DNA of 56,061 nt from an uncultured Oscillospiraceae bacterium (GTDB taxonomy: Bacteria > Bacillota > Clostridia > Oscillospirales > Oscillospiraceae): NCBI GenBank assembly GCA_910588365.1, contig CAJUQS010000159.1:1-56061 (forward strand), in the 5' to 3' direction. A program made the translations under genes and the position numbers. The notes below the pieces were generated by a model. The model searched no databases, was not told the origin of the DNA, and worked only from the letters and a program-made list of their open reading frames with translations. Below are positions 40,762-47,841 of the stretch, piece after piece (positions within the stretch are counted from its first letter, which is position 1; each line of letters opens with the position of its first letter).

Positions 40762-42276
40762 ATGGCCTTCTACTATTCCGAGCCCTCCCACACCTTCAGC
40801 GAGTACCTGCTGGTCCCCGGCTATACTTCCCCCGAGTGCGTCCCCGCCAACGTGTCCCTGCGCACCCCCCTGGTGAAGTACCGCAAGGGGGCCGGGGAGA
40901 GCCCCATCTCCATCTCCATCCCCCTGGTCTCCGCCATCATGCAGTCCGTGTCCAACGACACGTTGGCCGTGGCCCTGGCCAGGGAGGGCGGCCTCAGCTT
41001 CATCTACGGCTCCCAGTCCATTGAGAGCGAGGCCGCCATGGTGGCCCGGGTGAAGGGCTACAAGGCGGGCTTCGTGCCCAGCGACTCCAACCTCCCCCCC
41101 GAGGCCACGCTCCAGGACGTGCTGGATCTGAAGGCCCGCAACGGACACTCCACCGTGGCCGTCACAGCGGACGGCACCAACCAGGGCAGGCTCCTGGGCA
41201 TCGTCACCAGCCGGGACTACCGTGTGAGCCGCATGGACCCCGCCGTCTGCGTCTCGGAGTTCATGACCCCCCGGGAGAAGCTCATCACCGCCCCGGAGGG
41301 CACCAGCCTCAAGGAGGCCAACGACATCATCTGGGACCACAAGCTCAACTCCCTGCCCATCGTCAGCGACGACGGGCGGCTTTTGTACTTCGTCTTCCGC
41401 AAGGACTACGAGCAGCACAAGGAGAACCCCGGCGAGCTGCTGGACAGCCAGAAGCGCTACATGGTGGGCGCGGGCATCAACACCAAGGACTACGAGCAGC
41501 GGGTCCCCGCCCTCATCGAGGCGGGGGCGGACGTGCTGTGCATCGACTCCTCCGAGGGCTACTCCTGCTGGCAGGAGAAAACCCTCTCCTTTATCCGGGA
41601 GAAGTACGGCGAGAGCGTGAAGGTGGGCGCGGGCAACGTGGTGGACCGGGACGGGTTCCTCTTCCTGGCAAAGGCCGGGGCGGACTTCGTGAAGGTGGGC
41701 ATCGGCGGCGGCTCCATCTGCATCACCCGGGAGACCAAGGGCATCGGCCGGGGCCAGGCCACGGCCCTCATCGAGGTGGCGGCGGCCCGGGACGAGTACT
41801 ACCGGGAGACCGGCGTCTATGTCCCCATCTGCTCCGACGGCGGCATCGTCCACGACTACCATATGACCCTGGCACTGGCCATGGGTGCGGACTTCATCAT
41901 GCTGGGGCGGTACTTCGCCCGCTTTGACGAGAGCCCCACCAGCAAGGTGCTGGTGGGCGGCCAGTACATGAAGGAGTACTGGGGCGAGGGCTCCAACCGG
42001 GCCCGGAACTGGCAGCGTTACGATCTGGGCGGCGGACACGGCCTGGCCTTCGAGGAGGGGGTGGACTCCTATGTCACCTACGCCGGACCGCTGAAGGACA
42101 ACGTGGCCAAGAGCCTGTACAAGGTCAAATCCACCATGTGCAACTGCGGCGTCACCTCCATCCCCGAGTTCCAGGAGAAGGCCCGGCTGACCCTGGTGTC
42201 CTCCACCTCCATTGTGGAGGGCGGCTACCACGACGTGGTGCTCAAGACCCACGGCAGCTCCGCCCAGAACGGATAA
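40762..42276 (+). CDS. guaB: IMP dehydrogenase, Tritrichomonas foetus type
   Basis: This 504-residue enzyme converts IMP to XMP, the committed step to guanine nucleotides. ATG 40762 was chosen because AAAGGAGTG is well spaced; GTG 40750 overlaps that site. Catalytic loop: GIGGGSICITRETKGIGRGQ with the nucleophilic Cys, where most bacterial enzymes have GPGSICTTR. Flap: MKEYWGEGSNRARNWQRYD with the catalytic Arg-Tyr. CBS domains occupy about 110-225. Long stretches (LAREGGLSFIYGSQSIE, CSDGGIVHDYHMTLALAMGAD, KSTMCNCG) agree closely with the T. foetus enzyme as I remember it, which is thought to be of bacterial origin. It is monocistronic with a terminator at 42497. Confidence 0.95.
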   Translation: MAFYYSEPSHTFSEYLLVPGYTSPECVPANVSLRTPLVKYRKGAGESPISISIPLVSAIMQSVSNDTLAVALAREGGLSFIYGSQSIESEAAMVARVKGYKAGFVPSDSNLPPEATLQDVLDLKARNGHSTVAVTADGTNQGRLLGIVTSRDYRVSRMDPAVCVSEFMTPREKLITAPEGTSLKEANDIIWDHKLNSLPIVSDDGRLLYFVFRKDYEQHKENPGELLDSQKRYMVGAGINTKDYEQRVPALIEAGADVLCIDSSEGYSCWQEKTLSFIREKYGESVKVGAGNVVDRDGFLFLAKAGADFVKVGIGGGSICITRETKGIGRGQATALIEVAAARDEYYRETGVYVPICSDGGIVHDYHMTLALAMGADFIMLGRYFARFDESPTSKVLVGGQYMKEYWGEGSNRARNWQRYDLGGGHGLAFEEGVDSYVTYAGPLKDNVAKSLYKVKSTMCNCGVTSIPEFQEKARLTLVSSTSIVEGGYHDVVLKTHGSSAQNG

Positions 42277-42331
42277 GATTTTGCGGAGGCTTCACAGCCC
42301 GCGAAAAACAGCGCAGTTGACCGCCGCTCTA

Positions 42332-42494
42332 AGAGCCTGTTTAATATCTCAGCGTGTGCGGATTGGCGAGATGGATTTTTTGTCCTGCAAGGCAAAAAGC
42401 CGCAGCAATCCTGACGGATTGCAAGGATTTTTAACGCGGTCAGGGCGGAAAATATGCCGCCAAGGCGGGCGCGGGGAGATGTTAAACAGGCTCT
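42332..42494 (+). repeat. MITE-like repeat, copy B (complete, 163 bp)
   Basis: The ends AGAGCCTGTTTAATATCTC and GAGATGTTAAACAGGCTCT are inverted repeats, flanked by TA on both sides (CTC-TA-AGAG at the left and GGCTC-TA-AGAG at the right). The interior has several short palindromes (GCCGCCAAGGCGGGC and TGACGGATTGCAAGGA regions) and no ORF. It lies between the guaB stop and the guaB terminator. Confidence 0.88.
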
Positions 42495-42496
42495 AA

Positions 42497-42541
42497 GAGT
42501 GCCGGGGAGCAGAAGTGCTCCCCGGCACTCCTTTGCTTTTT
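42497..42541 (+). terminator. Rho-independent terminator of guaB
   Basis: GAGTGCCGGGGAGC (42497-42510) pairs with GCTCCCCGGCACTC (42517-42530), then CTTTGCTTTTT. It is 220 nt from the stop because MITE copy B is inserted before it. Confidence 0.88.
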
Positions 42542-42655
42542 CGGGCCGGGTGCGCTCCGTTACGGAATATTTACATTTTTTTCAGCGTCATTTCAGCAAT
42601 CCGGTGTACACTCACCTTATCAACTCCCCACGGGACAGGAAAGGAAACACACGAC

Positions 42656-43327
42656 ATGAACCTCCGCCACGAGTGGAAACACGAAATCTCCCCCGCCGAC
42701 CTGGCCGTCCTCCGCCAGCGCCTCCGGGCGGCGGTAAGGCCGGACGGACACGGGCGGGACGGCGTCTACCAGATCCGAAGCCTCTACTTCGACACCCCGG
42801 AGGACCGGGTGCTCCGGGAGAAGCTGGACGGGCTGGACCGCCGGGAGAAGTTCCGCATCCGCTGCTACGATGGGAACTACAGCTGCATCCGCCTGGAGAA
42901 AAAGAGCAAGATAAACGGCCTGTGCGGCAAGGAGTCCGCCCCTCTGACCGCCGGGGAGGTCCGCGGCCTCCTGGCCGGGGAGCGGGCATGGATGACCGGC
43001 AGCGGGCGGAATCTGGTCTGGGAGCTCTGCAGCAAGATGACGGCCCAGCGCCTGGGGCCCAAGACCATCGTGGACTACACCCGGGAGGCCTTCGTCTTCG
43101 CCCCCGGCAACGTGCGGGTCACACTGGACTACGGCATCCGCACCGGGCTGGGCTGTACGGACTTTTTGGACCCCTGCTGTGTCACCGTCCCCATCCGGGA
43201 CGCGCCCATCATCCTGGAGGTCAAGTGGGACGCCTTCCTCCCGGACGTCATCCGGGAGGCCGTGCAGCTGGGAAACCGCCGCGCCGCTGCCTTCTCAAAA
43301 TACGCGGCCTGCCGGAGGTACGGGTGA
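42656..43327 (+). CDS. VTC-domain protein (polyphosphate-polymerase-like)
   Basis: This 223-residue soluble protein starts at ATG 42656 after GGAAAGG; the frame is open upstream but non-coding. It shows the VTC fold pattern: an N-terminal RHEWKHEIS, YQIRSLYFDTPEDRVLREKLDG, the basic strands REKFRIRCYDG and IRLEKKSKINGL, and a C-terminal LEVKWDAFLP. These Lys/Arg/Glu residues line the tunnel that binds phosphate chains in eukaryotic VTC4, so polyphosphate synthesis or triphosphate handling is possible but unproven for the short bacterial form. It is followed by DUF4956 and CotH genes, a grouping that recurs in Firmicutes. Confidence 0.88.
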   Translation: MNLRHEWKHEISPADLAVLRQRLRAAVRPDGHGRDGVYQIRSLYFDTPEDRVLREKLDGLDRREKFRIRCYDGNYSCIRLEKKSKINGLCGKESAPLTAGEVRGLLAGERAWMTGSGRNLVWELCSKMTAQRLGPKTIVDYTREAFVFAPGNVRVTLDYGIRTGLGCTDFLDPCCVTVPIRDAPIILEVKWDAFLPDVIREAVQLGNRRAAAFSKYAACRRYG

Positions 43328-43333
43328 GGCAGC

Positions 43334-43376
43334 CATTCTTTTTCTTTGAATAGAAAAAGAATCAAAAAGAAACTTT
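43334..43376 (-). repeat. Two-hairpin intergenic repeat, copy i (GC-type hairpin missing)
   Basis: An A/T hairpin (ATTCTTTTTCTTT / AGAAAAAGAAT) and the linker begin 6 nt after the VTC gene stop, inside the operon. Confidence 0.75.
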
Positions 43377-43409
43377 ATTGTATATATAGAAAGGATATTG
43401 CAGCGAATA

Positions 43410-44081
43410 ATGACATTTCAGGATATTTTCAAGTCCAGCTTTCTGGAGAACATGACCAGCGTCAGCCTGCTGGACATGGCCATTGCCATCGTGCTGGCCT
43501 TCGGGCTGGGGATGTTCATTTTCCAGGTCTACCAGAAGACCTTTACCGGCGTCATGTACTCCTCCAGCTTCGGCGTCACCCTGGTGGCGCTGACCATGAT
43601 TACCACGGTCGTGATCCTGGCCGTCACCAGCAACGTGGTGCTCTCGCTGGGCATGGTGGGCGCTCTGTCCATCGTCCGCTTCCGCACCGCCATCAAGGAG
43701 CCGCTGGACATCGCCTTCCTCTTCTGGTCCATCGCCGTGGGCATCGTGCTGGCGGCGGGGCTCATCCCCCTGGCCGTGGCGGGCAGCGTGTGCATCGGGC
43801 TGATTCTGATGGTGTTTGTCAACCGGAAGTCCTGCCTCAACCCCTACGTCCTGGTGCTCCGCTGCGCGGATTCCGCCAGTGAGGAGGCCGCCAGAGCCTG
43901 CCTGGAGAGCTGCGTCAGGCGCTGTGTGGTCAAGAGCAAGACCGTCCAGGCCGGCCAGGTGGAGCTGAACCTGGAGATCCGCATGAAGGGGGACAGCACG
44001 GATTTTGTCAACACGCTGGCGGAGATGGAGGGCGTACACAGCGCGGTCCTGGTCAGCTATAACGGCGACTACCTGGGATGA
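43410..44081 (+). CDS. DUF4956-domain membrane protein
   Basis: This is a 223-residue protein. ATG 43410 is preferred, though AAGGA is 14 nt upstream; a TTG at 43398 is only 2 nt from it. Three or four membrane helices (about 20-45, 53-75, 76-92, 105-137) surround the characteristic GMVGALSIVRFRTAIKEPLDIAFLFWSI segment of DUF4956, followed by a cytosolic ~75-residue alpha/beta tail. The biochemical role is unknown. The consistent pairing with VTC and CotH genes suggests a membrane partner in a polyphosphate- or coat-related process. The CotH gene starts 9 nt after its stop. Confidence 0.85.
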   Translation: MTFQDIFKSSFLENMTSVSLLDMAIAIVLAFGLGMFIFQVYQKTFTGVMYSSSFGVTLVALTMITTVVILAVTSNVVLSLGMVGALSIVRFRTAIKEPLDIAFLFWSIAVGIVLAAGLIPLAVAGSVCIGLILMVFVNRKSCLNPYVLVLRCADSASEEAARACLESCVRRCVVKSKTVQAGQVELNLEIRMKGDSTDFVNTLAEMEGVHSAVLVSYNGDYLG

Positions 44082-44090
44082 GGGCGCGCC

Positions 44091-45875
44091 ATGTCTACCC
44101 ACAAATACATCGGCCGCGTCTGCTGGGCCGCGCTGGCCCTGGTGATGGCGGTGACGGCCCTGCTGCTGGGCGGCGAGGCCCTGGGGATCCAGGCCGCCTC
44201 CCCGGCGGCGGGCTACGAGGCCCGGCTCTTTGACGCCTCCAGGGTCCACACCATTGACATCGTGATGGACGACTGGGAGGGATTCCTCGCGGAGTGTGAA
44301 AACAAGGAGTACCAGCTGTGCTCCCTGGTCATCGACGGCGAGCCCTGCAAAAACGCGGCTATCCGCGCCAAGGGCAACAGCTCCCTCACCTCCGTGGCCG
44401 CCTACGGCAACGACCGCTACAGCTTCAAGGTGGAGTTCGACCGCTATGACGGCGTCAGCACCTACCATGGCCTGGACAAGCTGAACCTGAACAACATCAT
44501 CCAGGACAACACCTATCTGAAGGACTTCCTCTCCTACCGGCTGATGGACGCCTTCGGCGTGGCCTCGCCCCTGTGCAGCTACGTGTACGTCTCCGTCAAC
44601 GGCGAGGAGTGGGGGTTGTACCTGGCGGTGGAGGGGGTGGAGGACGCCTTCCTGGACCGGAACTACGGCACGGACGCCGGGAATCTCTACAAGCCGGACA
44701 GCATGGACTTCGGCGGAGGCCGGGGCAACGGCAGGGACTTCGATTTCGGCGAGCGGGCCGGGAACGCGGAGTTCCCCTCCGCCGGATCCGGGGAGGAGCC
44801 CCCGGCCGGCCCGCCGGAGGGAGGGGAGCCTGAACGGAAGGACTTCGGCGGCGGTCCGGGCGGCGGCTTCGGCGGCATGGGCAGCGCGGACGTGAAGCTG
44901 CAATACGTGGACGATGACCCGGACAGCTACGCCAACATCTTTGACAACGCCAAAACCGATATCACCAAGGCGGACAAGAAGCGCCTGATTGCCGCCCTGG
45001 AGAAGCTGGGCGGGGAGGACGCCGCCGGTGCGGTGGACGCGGAGCAGGTCATCCGCTACTTCGTGGTCCACGGCTTCCTCTGCAACGGGGACAGCTACAC
45101 CGGCAGCATGGTCCACAACTACTACCTCTACGAGAAGGACGGCGTGCTGTCCATGATCCCCTGGGACTACAACCTGGCCTTCGGCGGCTTCCAGAGCTCC
45201 GATGCCGCCGGCACGGTGAACGAGCCCATCGACACCCTGGTATCCGGCGGCGCGCTGTCCGACCGGCCCATGATCGCCTGGATCTTCGACAGCGAGGCGT
45301 ATACCGCGCTCTATCACCAGTACTACCAGGCGTTTCTCGGCCAGTGCCTGGAGAGCGGCTGGCTCCGGGACCTTGTGGACAGCACGGCTGCCATGATTGC
45401 GCCCTGGGTGGAGAGGGACCCCACCAAATTCTGCACCTGGGAGGCGTTTGAAACCGGGGTGGAGGCCCTGAAAACCTTCTGCGATCTCCGAGCACAGAGC
45501 GTCCGGGGCCAGCTGGAGGGGACCATTCCCTCCACCAGCCAGGGGCAGGCGGCGGACAGCTCCGCCCTGGTGGACGCCTCCGGCCTGGATCTGGCGGACA
45601 TGGGGTCCATGGGAGGCGGAGGCGGTCCGGGGGGCGGCATGGACTTCGGACGGCGGCCCGGGGCGGAGGAAGCGGCGGCCTTTGGCGGTCCGGCTCCGGA
45701 GGGGGGCGGGGAGGCCCGCCCGCCGGAGAGCCCCCAGAGGATGGAAAAGCCGGACGGGATGTCCGCCCCGCGGCCGGAAGCGGCTGTTAACCGGCTCCCC
45801 CTGGCCGCGTCCCTGGCGGTCCTCCTGCTGGGGCTGGCGGCGGCGGGCGGCTTCCGGCGGAGGGGGATCCGTTGA
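44091..45875 (+). CDS. CotH-family secreted kinase-like protein with C-terminal membrane anchor
   Basis: This 594-residue protein has an N-terminal membrane or signal helix (about 10-33) and a C-terminal hydrophobic helix plus basic tail (about 570-594). The CotH domain begins at about 45 with IRAKGNSSLTS, FKVEFDRYDG, LDKLNLNNIIQDNTYLKDFLSYRLM and YVSVNGEEWGLYLAVEGV, and resumes with SMIPWDYNLAFGGF (likely metal-binding Asp). In Bacillus, CotH is a protein kinase that phosphorylates spore-coat proteins. A G/E/P-rich insert (about 203-265, with GGGPGGGFGGMG) splits the domain, and a second G-rich stretch precedes the anchor; both are larger than in Bacillus CotH. It is the third gene of the VTC-DUF4956-CotH operon. 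Confidence 0.88.
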   Translation: MSTHKYIGRVCWAALALVMAVTALLLGGEALGIQAASPAAGYEARLFDASRVHTIDIVMDDWEGFLAECENKEYQLCSLVIDGEPCKNAAIRAKGNSSLTSVAAYGNDRYSFKVEFDRYDGVSTYHGLDKLNLNNIIQDNTYLKDFLSYRLMDAFGVASPLCSYVYVSVNGEEWGLYLAVEGVEDAFLDRNYGTDAGNLYKPDSMDFGGGRGNGRDFDFGERAGNAEFPSAGSGEEPPAGPPEGGEPERKDFGGGPGGGFGGMGSADVKLQYVDDDPDSYANIFDNAKTDITKADKKRLIAALEKLGGEDAAGAVDAEQVIRYFVVHGFLCNGDSYTGSMVHNYYLYEKDGVLSMIPWDYNLAFGGFQSSDAAGTVNEPIDTLVSGGALSDRPMIAWIFDSEAYTALYHQYYQAFLGQCLESGWLRDLVDSTAAMIAPWVERDPTKFCTWEAFETGVEALKTFCDLRAQSVRGQLEGTIPSTSQGQAADSSALVDASGLDLADMGSMGGGGGPGGGMDFGRRPGAEEAAAFGGPAPEGGGEARPPESPQRMEKPDGMSAPRPEAAVNRLPLAASLAVLLLGLAAAGGFRRRGIR

Positions 45876-45967
45876 CATAGATGGCGGGTCTGGGGAAAGA
45901 ATCCCCGGGCCCGCCCCGCTGTTACACAATTGTAAGGATCAAAGTGGAAAAAACCAGGATTTGGACG

Positions 45968-45996
45968 TTGCGCACAGCCCCGGAATTTGATATACT
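45968..45996 (+). promoter_or_regulatory. Weak candidate promoter of the phosphodiester glycosidase gene
   Basis: TTGCGC (45968-45973) and TATACT (45991-45996) are 17 nt apart. A GC-rich hairpin (about 45885-45910, GCGGGTCTGGGGA / TCCCCGGGCCCGC) just upstream probably ends the CotH transcript. Confidence 0.4.
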
Positions 45997-46037
45997 GTGG
46001 AAAAGTATGAACGGTCTGCCATCTGGAGGTCCTTCTT

Positions 46038-47564
46038 ATGAAATCCTGTCATTTTCAATCTGTATTCCGAAAGGCCGGGCTGGCGCTGCTGGTCCTCTGC
46101 CTGCTGACGGCCACGGCCCTCGCCGGAGACCCGTCTATGTACGCCTCCGCCGCCGTCGGCGGCCGGGACGTCAGCTTTGTGACCGTGGACATGTCCGCCG
46201 GCGTGGAGGCCGGCGTGCTGCTGGCGGAGGGCGCTGTCAACTCCGCCCAGTCCGTGGCGGACATGGCCCAGTCCGGCGGTGCCTTTGCCGCGGTCAACGG
46301 CACCTGTTTTTCCGCCTATGACGGCACTCCGGTCCCCTGGGGGACCATCATCAGGGACGGCCGCCTGCTCCACACCGGCGACGGGGCCGTGGCGGGCATC
46401 ACCCGGGACGGCCGGCTTCTGGTGGACCGGCTGAGCTTCGCCTTTTCCGGGTACGTCAACGATCAGGTGCAGTTCTACCCCTGGCGGCTGAACCACCTGG
46501 GAGCGGAGAGCGAGGCCATCACCATCTTCACCCCCGAGTTTACCGGCACCATCACGCCCGCCGCCGGGGCCCTGACGGTTCTGGCGGGCGAGGACGGGCG
46601 GGTGATCTCCATCACCTCCGACGCTTTCTCCGTGCCCGGCGGCGGCTTCGCGGTGACCTTCAACGAGGGGGTGTCCTACCTGGTGCCCGAGCGGTTCCAG
46701 ATCGGGGACACGGTGCGCTATGAGAGCGTCCTTGAGACAACCTTCACCAATGCCGCGGACTGGGAGAACGTGAAGGAGGCCCTGGGCGCGGGACCCAGCC
46801 TGCTCATCAACGGCGCCGTCACCGCGGACGGAGAGGCCGAGGGCTTCACGGAGGAGAAAATCAACACCGGACGGGCGGACCGCTCCTTTATCGGCGCGGC
46901 GGCGGACGGCAAGATCCGTTTCGGCATCATCCGGGACGCCACCCTGGCGGAGGCCGCGTCCGTGTGTCAGGGCCTCTCCCTGGTCAACGCCATCTGTCTG
47001 GACGGCGGCGGCTCCGCCGCCCTCTACTACAACGGCAGCAAGACCGCCGGCCGCGCGGTGAACAATGCCCTGGGCTTCTTCCTGGCGGAGGAGTCCCCTG
47101 CCCCCGCGCTGGCCGCCCGGCCCGCCATGTCCGGCGGGGAGTCCGCCTGCGGCCGGGGCCAGCAGCTGCTGCTGGGCGACCGGATCGTGGAGCTCCAGGC
47201 CTACAACATCGGCGGCAGCAATTATTTCAAGCTCCGGGACCTGGGCTGGCTCCTCAGCGGCACCCGGGCGGAGTTTGCCGTGGACTACGACGGCCAGTCC
47301 AGGACCATCGTCCTGACCAGCGGCTGGGCCTACCTCCCCGAGGGCGGCGAGGGCGAGCTGGGGCCCGCGGAGAGCGTCCAGGTCCAACCCGCCAAAGTGC
47401 GCCTGACGGTCAATGGCGCGGAGCTGGTCATGGACGCCTGCAACATCGGCGGCAGCAATTACTTCAAGCTCCGGGATCTGGGCAGAGCCCTCAACTTCGG
47501 CGTGGGCTACGACCAGACCCAGCGCCTGGTGGTCCTGGACCCGGAAAGCGGGTACAGCGAGTAG
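46038..47564 (+). CDS. Secreted phosphodiester glycosidase (NAGPA family) with C-terminal stalk-type repeats
   Basis: This 508-residue protein has a signal peptide (about 1-30, LALLVLCLLTATALAG). The phosphodiester-glycosidase domain (about 35-355) has VNGTCFSAYDGTPVPWG and the characteristic NAICLDGGGSAALYYNG near its end. This family includes mammalian uncovering enzyme; the bacterial substrates are probably wall or exopolysaccharide phosphodiesters. Two copies of a short module (NIGGSNYFKLRDLG, at about 392 and 472), of the copper-amine-oxidase-N/stalk type, form the C-terminus and may mediate surface attachment. GGAGG precedes the ATG. It is monocistronic. Confidence 0.88.
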   Translation: MKSCHFQSVFRKAGLALLVLCLLTATALAGDPSMYASAAVGGRDVSFVTVDMSAGVEAGVLLAEGAVNSAQSVADMAQSGGAFAAVNGTCFSAYDGTPVPWGTIIRDGRLLHTGDGAVAGITRDGRLLVDRLSFAFSGYVNDQVQFYPWRLNHLGAESEAITIFTPEFTGTITPAAGALTVLAGEDGRVISITSDAFSVPGGGFAVTFNEGVSYLVPERFQIGDTVRYESVLETTFTNAADWENVKEALGAGPSLLINGAVTADGEAEGFTEEKINTGRADRSFIGAAADGKIRFGIIRDATLAEAASVCQGLSLVNAICLDGGGSAALYYNGSKTAGRAVNNALGFFLAEESPAPALAARPAMSGGESACGRGQQLLLGDRIVELQAYNIGGSNYFKLRDLGWLLSGTRAEFAVDYDGQSRTIVLTSGWAYLPEGGEGELGPAESVQVQPAKVRLTVNGAELVMDACNIGGSNYFKLRDLGRALNFGVGYDQTQRLVVLDPESGYSE

Positions 47565-47569
47565 GCTGT

Positions 47570-47636
47570 CATTCTTTTTTCTTGAAAGAAAAAAGAATCA
47601 AAAAAGAACTTTTTGCGGCGAAACTGCCGTTTCGCC
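47570..47636 (-). repeat. Two-hairpin intergenic repeat, copy j
   Basis: It begins 5 nt after the glycosidase stop: the A/T hairpin ATTCTTTTTTCTT / AAGAAAAAAGAAT, the linker, then GGCGAAACTGCCGTTTCGCC. The stem GCGAAAC/GTTTCGC differs from GCAAAAC/GTTTTGC in both arms. Confidence 0.87.
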
Positions 47637-47681
47637 TCTGTTTTCTCCGGTTCTATTCGGCCGCAAAGCATCTGCTTTGCT

Positions 47682-47723
47682 GAAGGGCCCGTCTACCCAA
47701 GTGCTGCGGTAGACGGGCCCTTC
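47682..47723. other. Strong GC-rich hairpin between two repeats
   Basis: GAAGGGCCCGTCTACC (47682-47697) pairs with GGTAGACGGGCCCTTC (47708-47723). There is no T-tract. It lies between repeat copies j and k, between the convergent glycosidase and lipoprotein genes. A short GCAAAGC / GCTTTGC palindrome (about 47663-47680) precedes it. Possible bidirectional terminator. Confidence 0.6.
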
Positions 47724-47771
47724 AGCGGCGCGGGTGCGCCGCGGCCAGGGCAGAACCCCGGCGGACACAGA

Positions 47772-47840
47772 GGCAAAGCGCAGCTTTGCCGCAAAAAGTT
47801 TTTCTTTTCATACGTTTCTTTGTTCACAAAGAAACGTATG
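47772..47840 (+). repeat. Two-hairpin intergenic repeat, copy k
   Basis: The hairpin GGCAAAGCGCAGCTTTGCC, the linker and the A/T hairpin ATACGTTTCTTTG / CAAAGAAACGTAT end one base from the end of the lipoprotein gene. Confidence 0.88.
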
Positions 47841-47841
47841 A

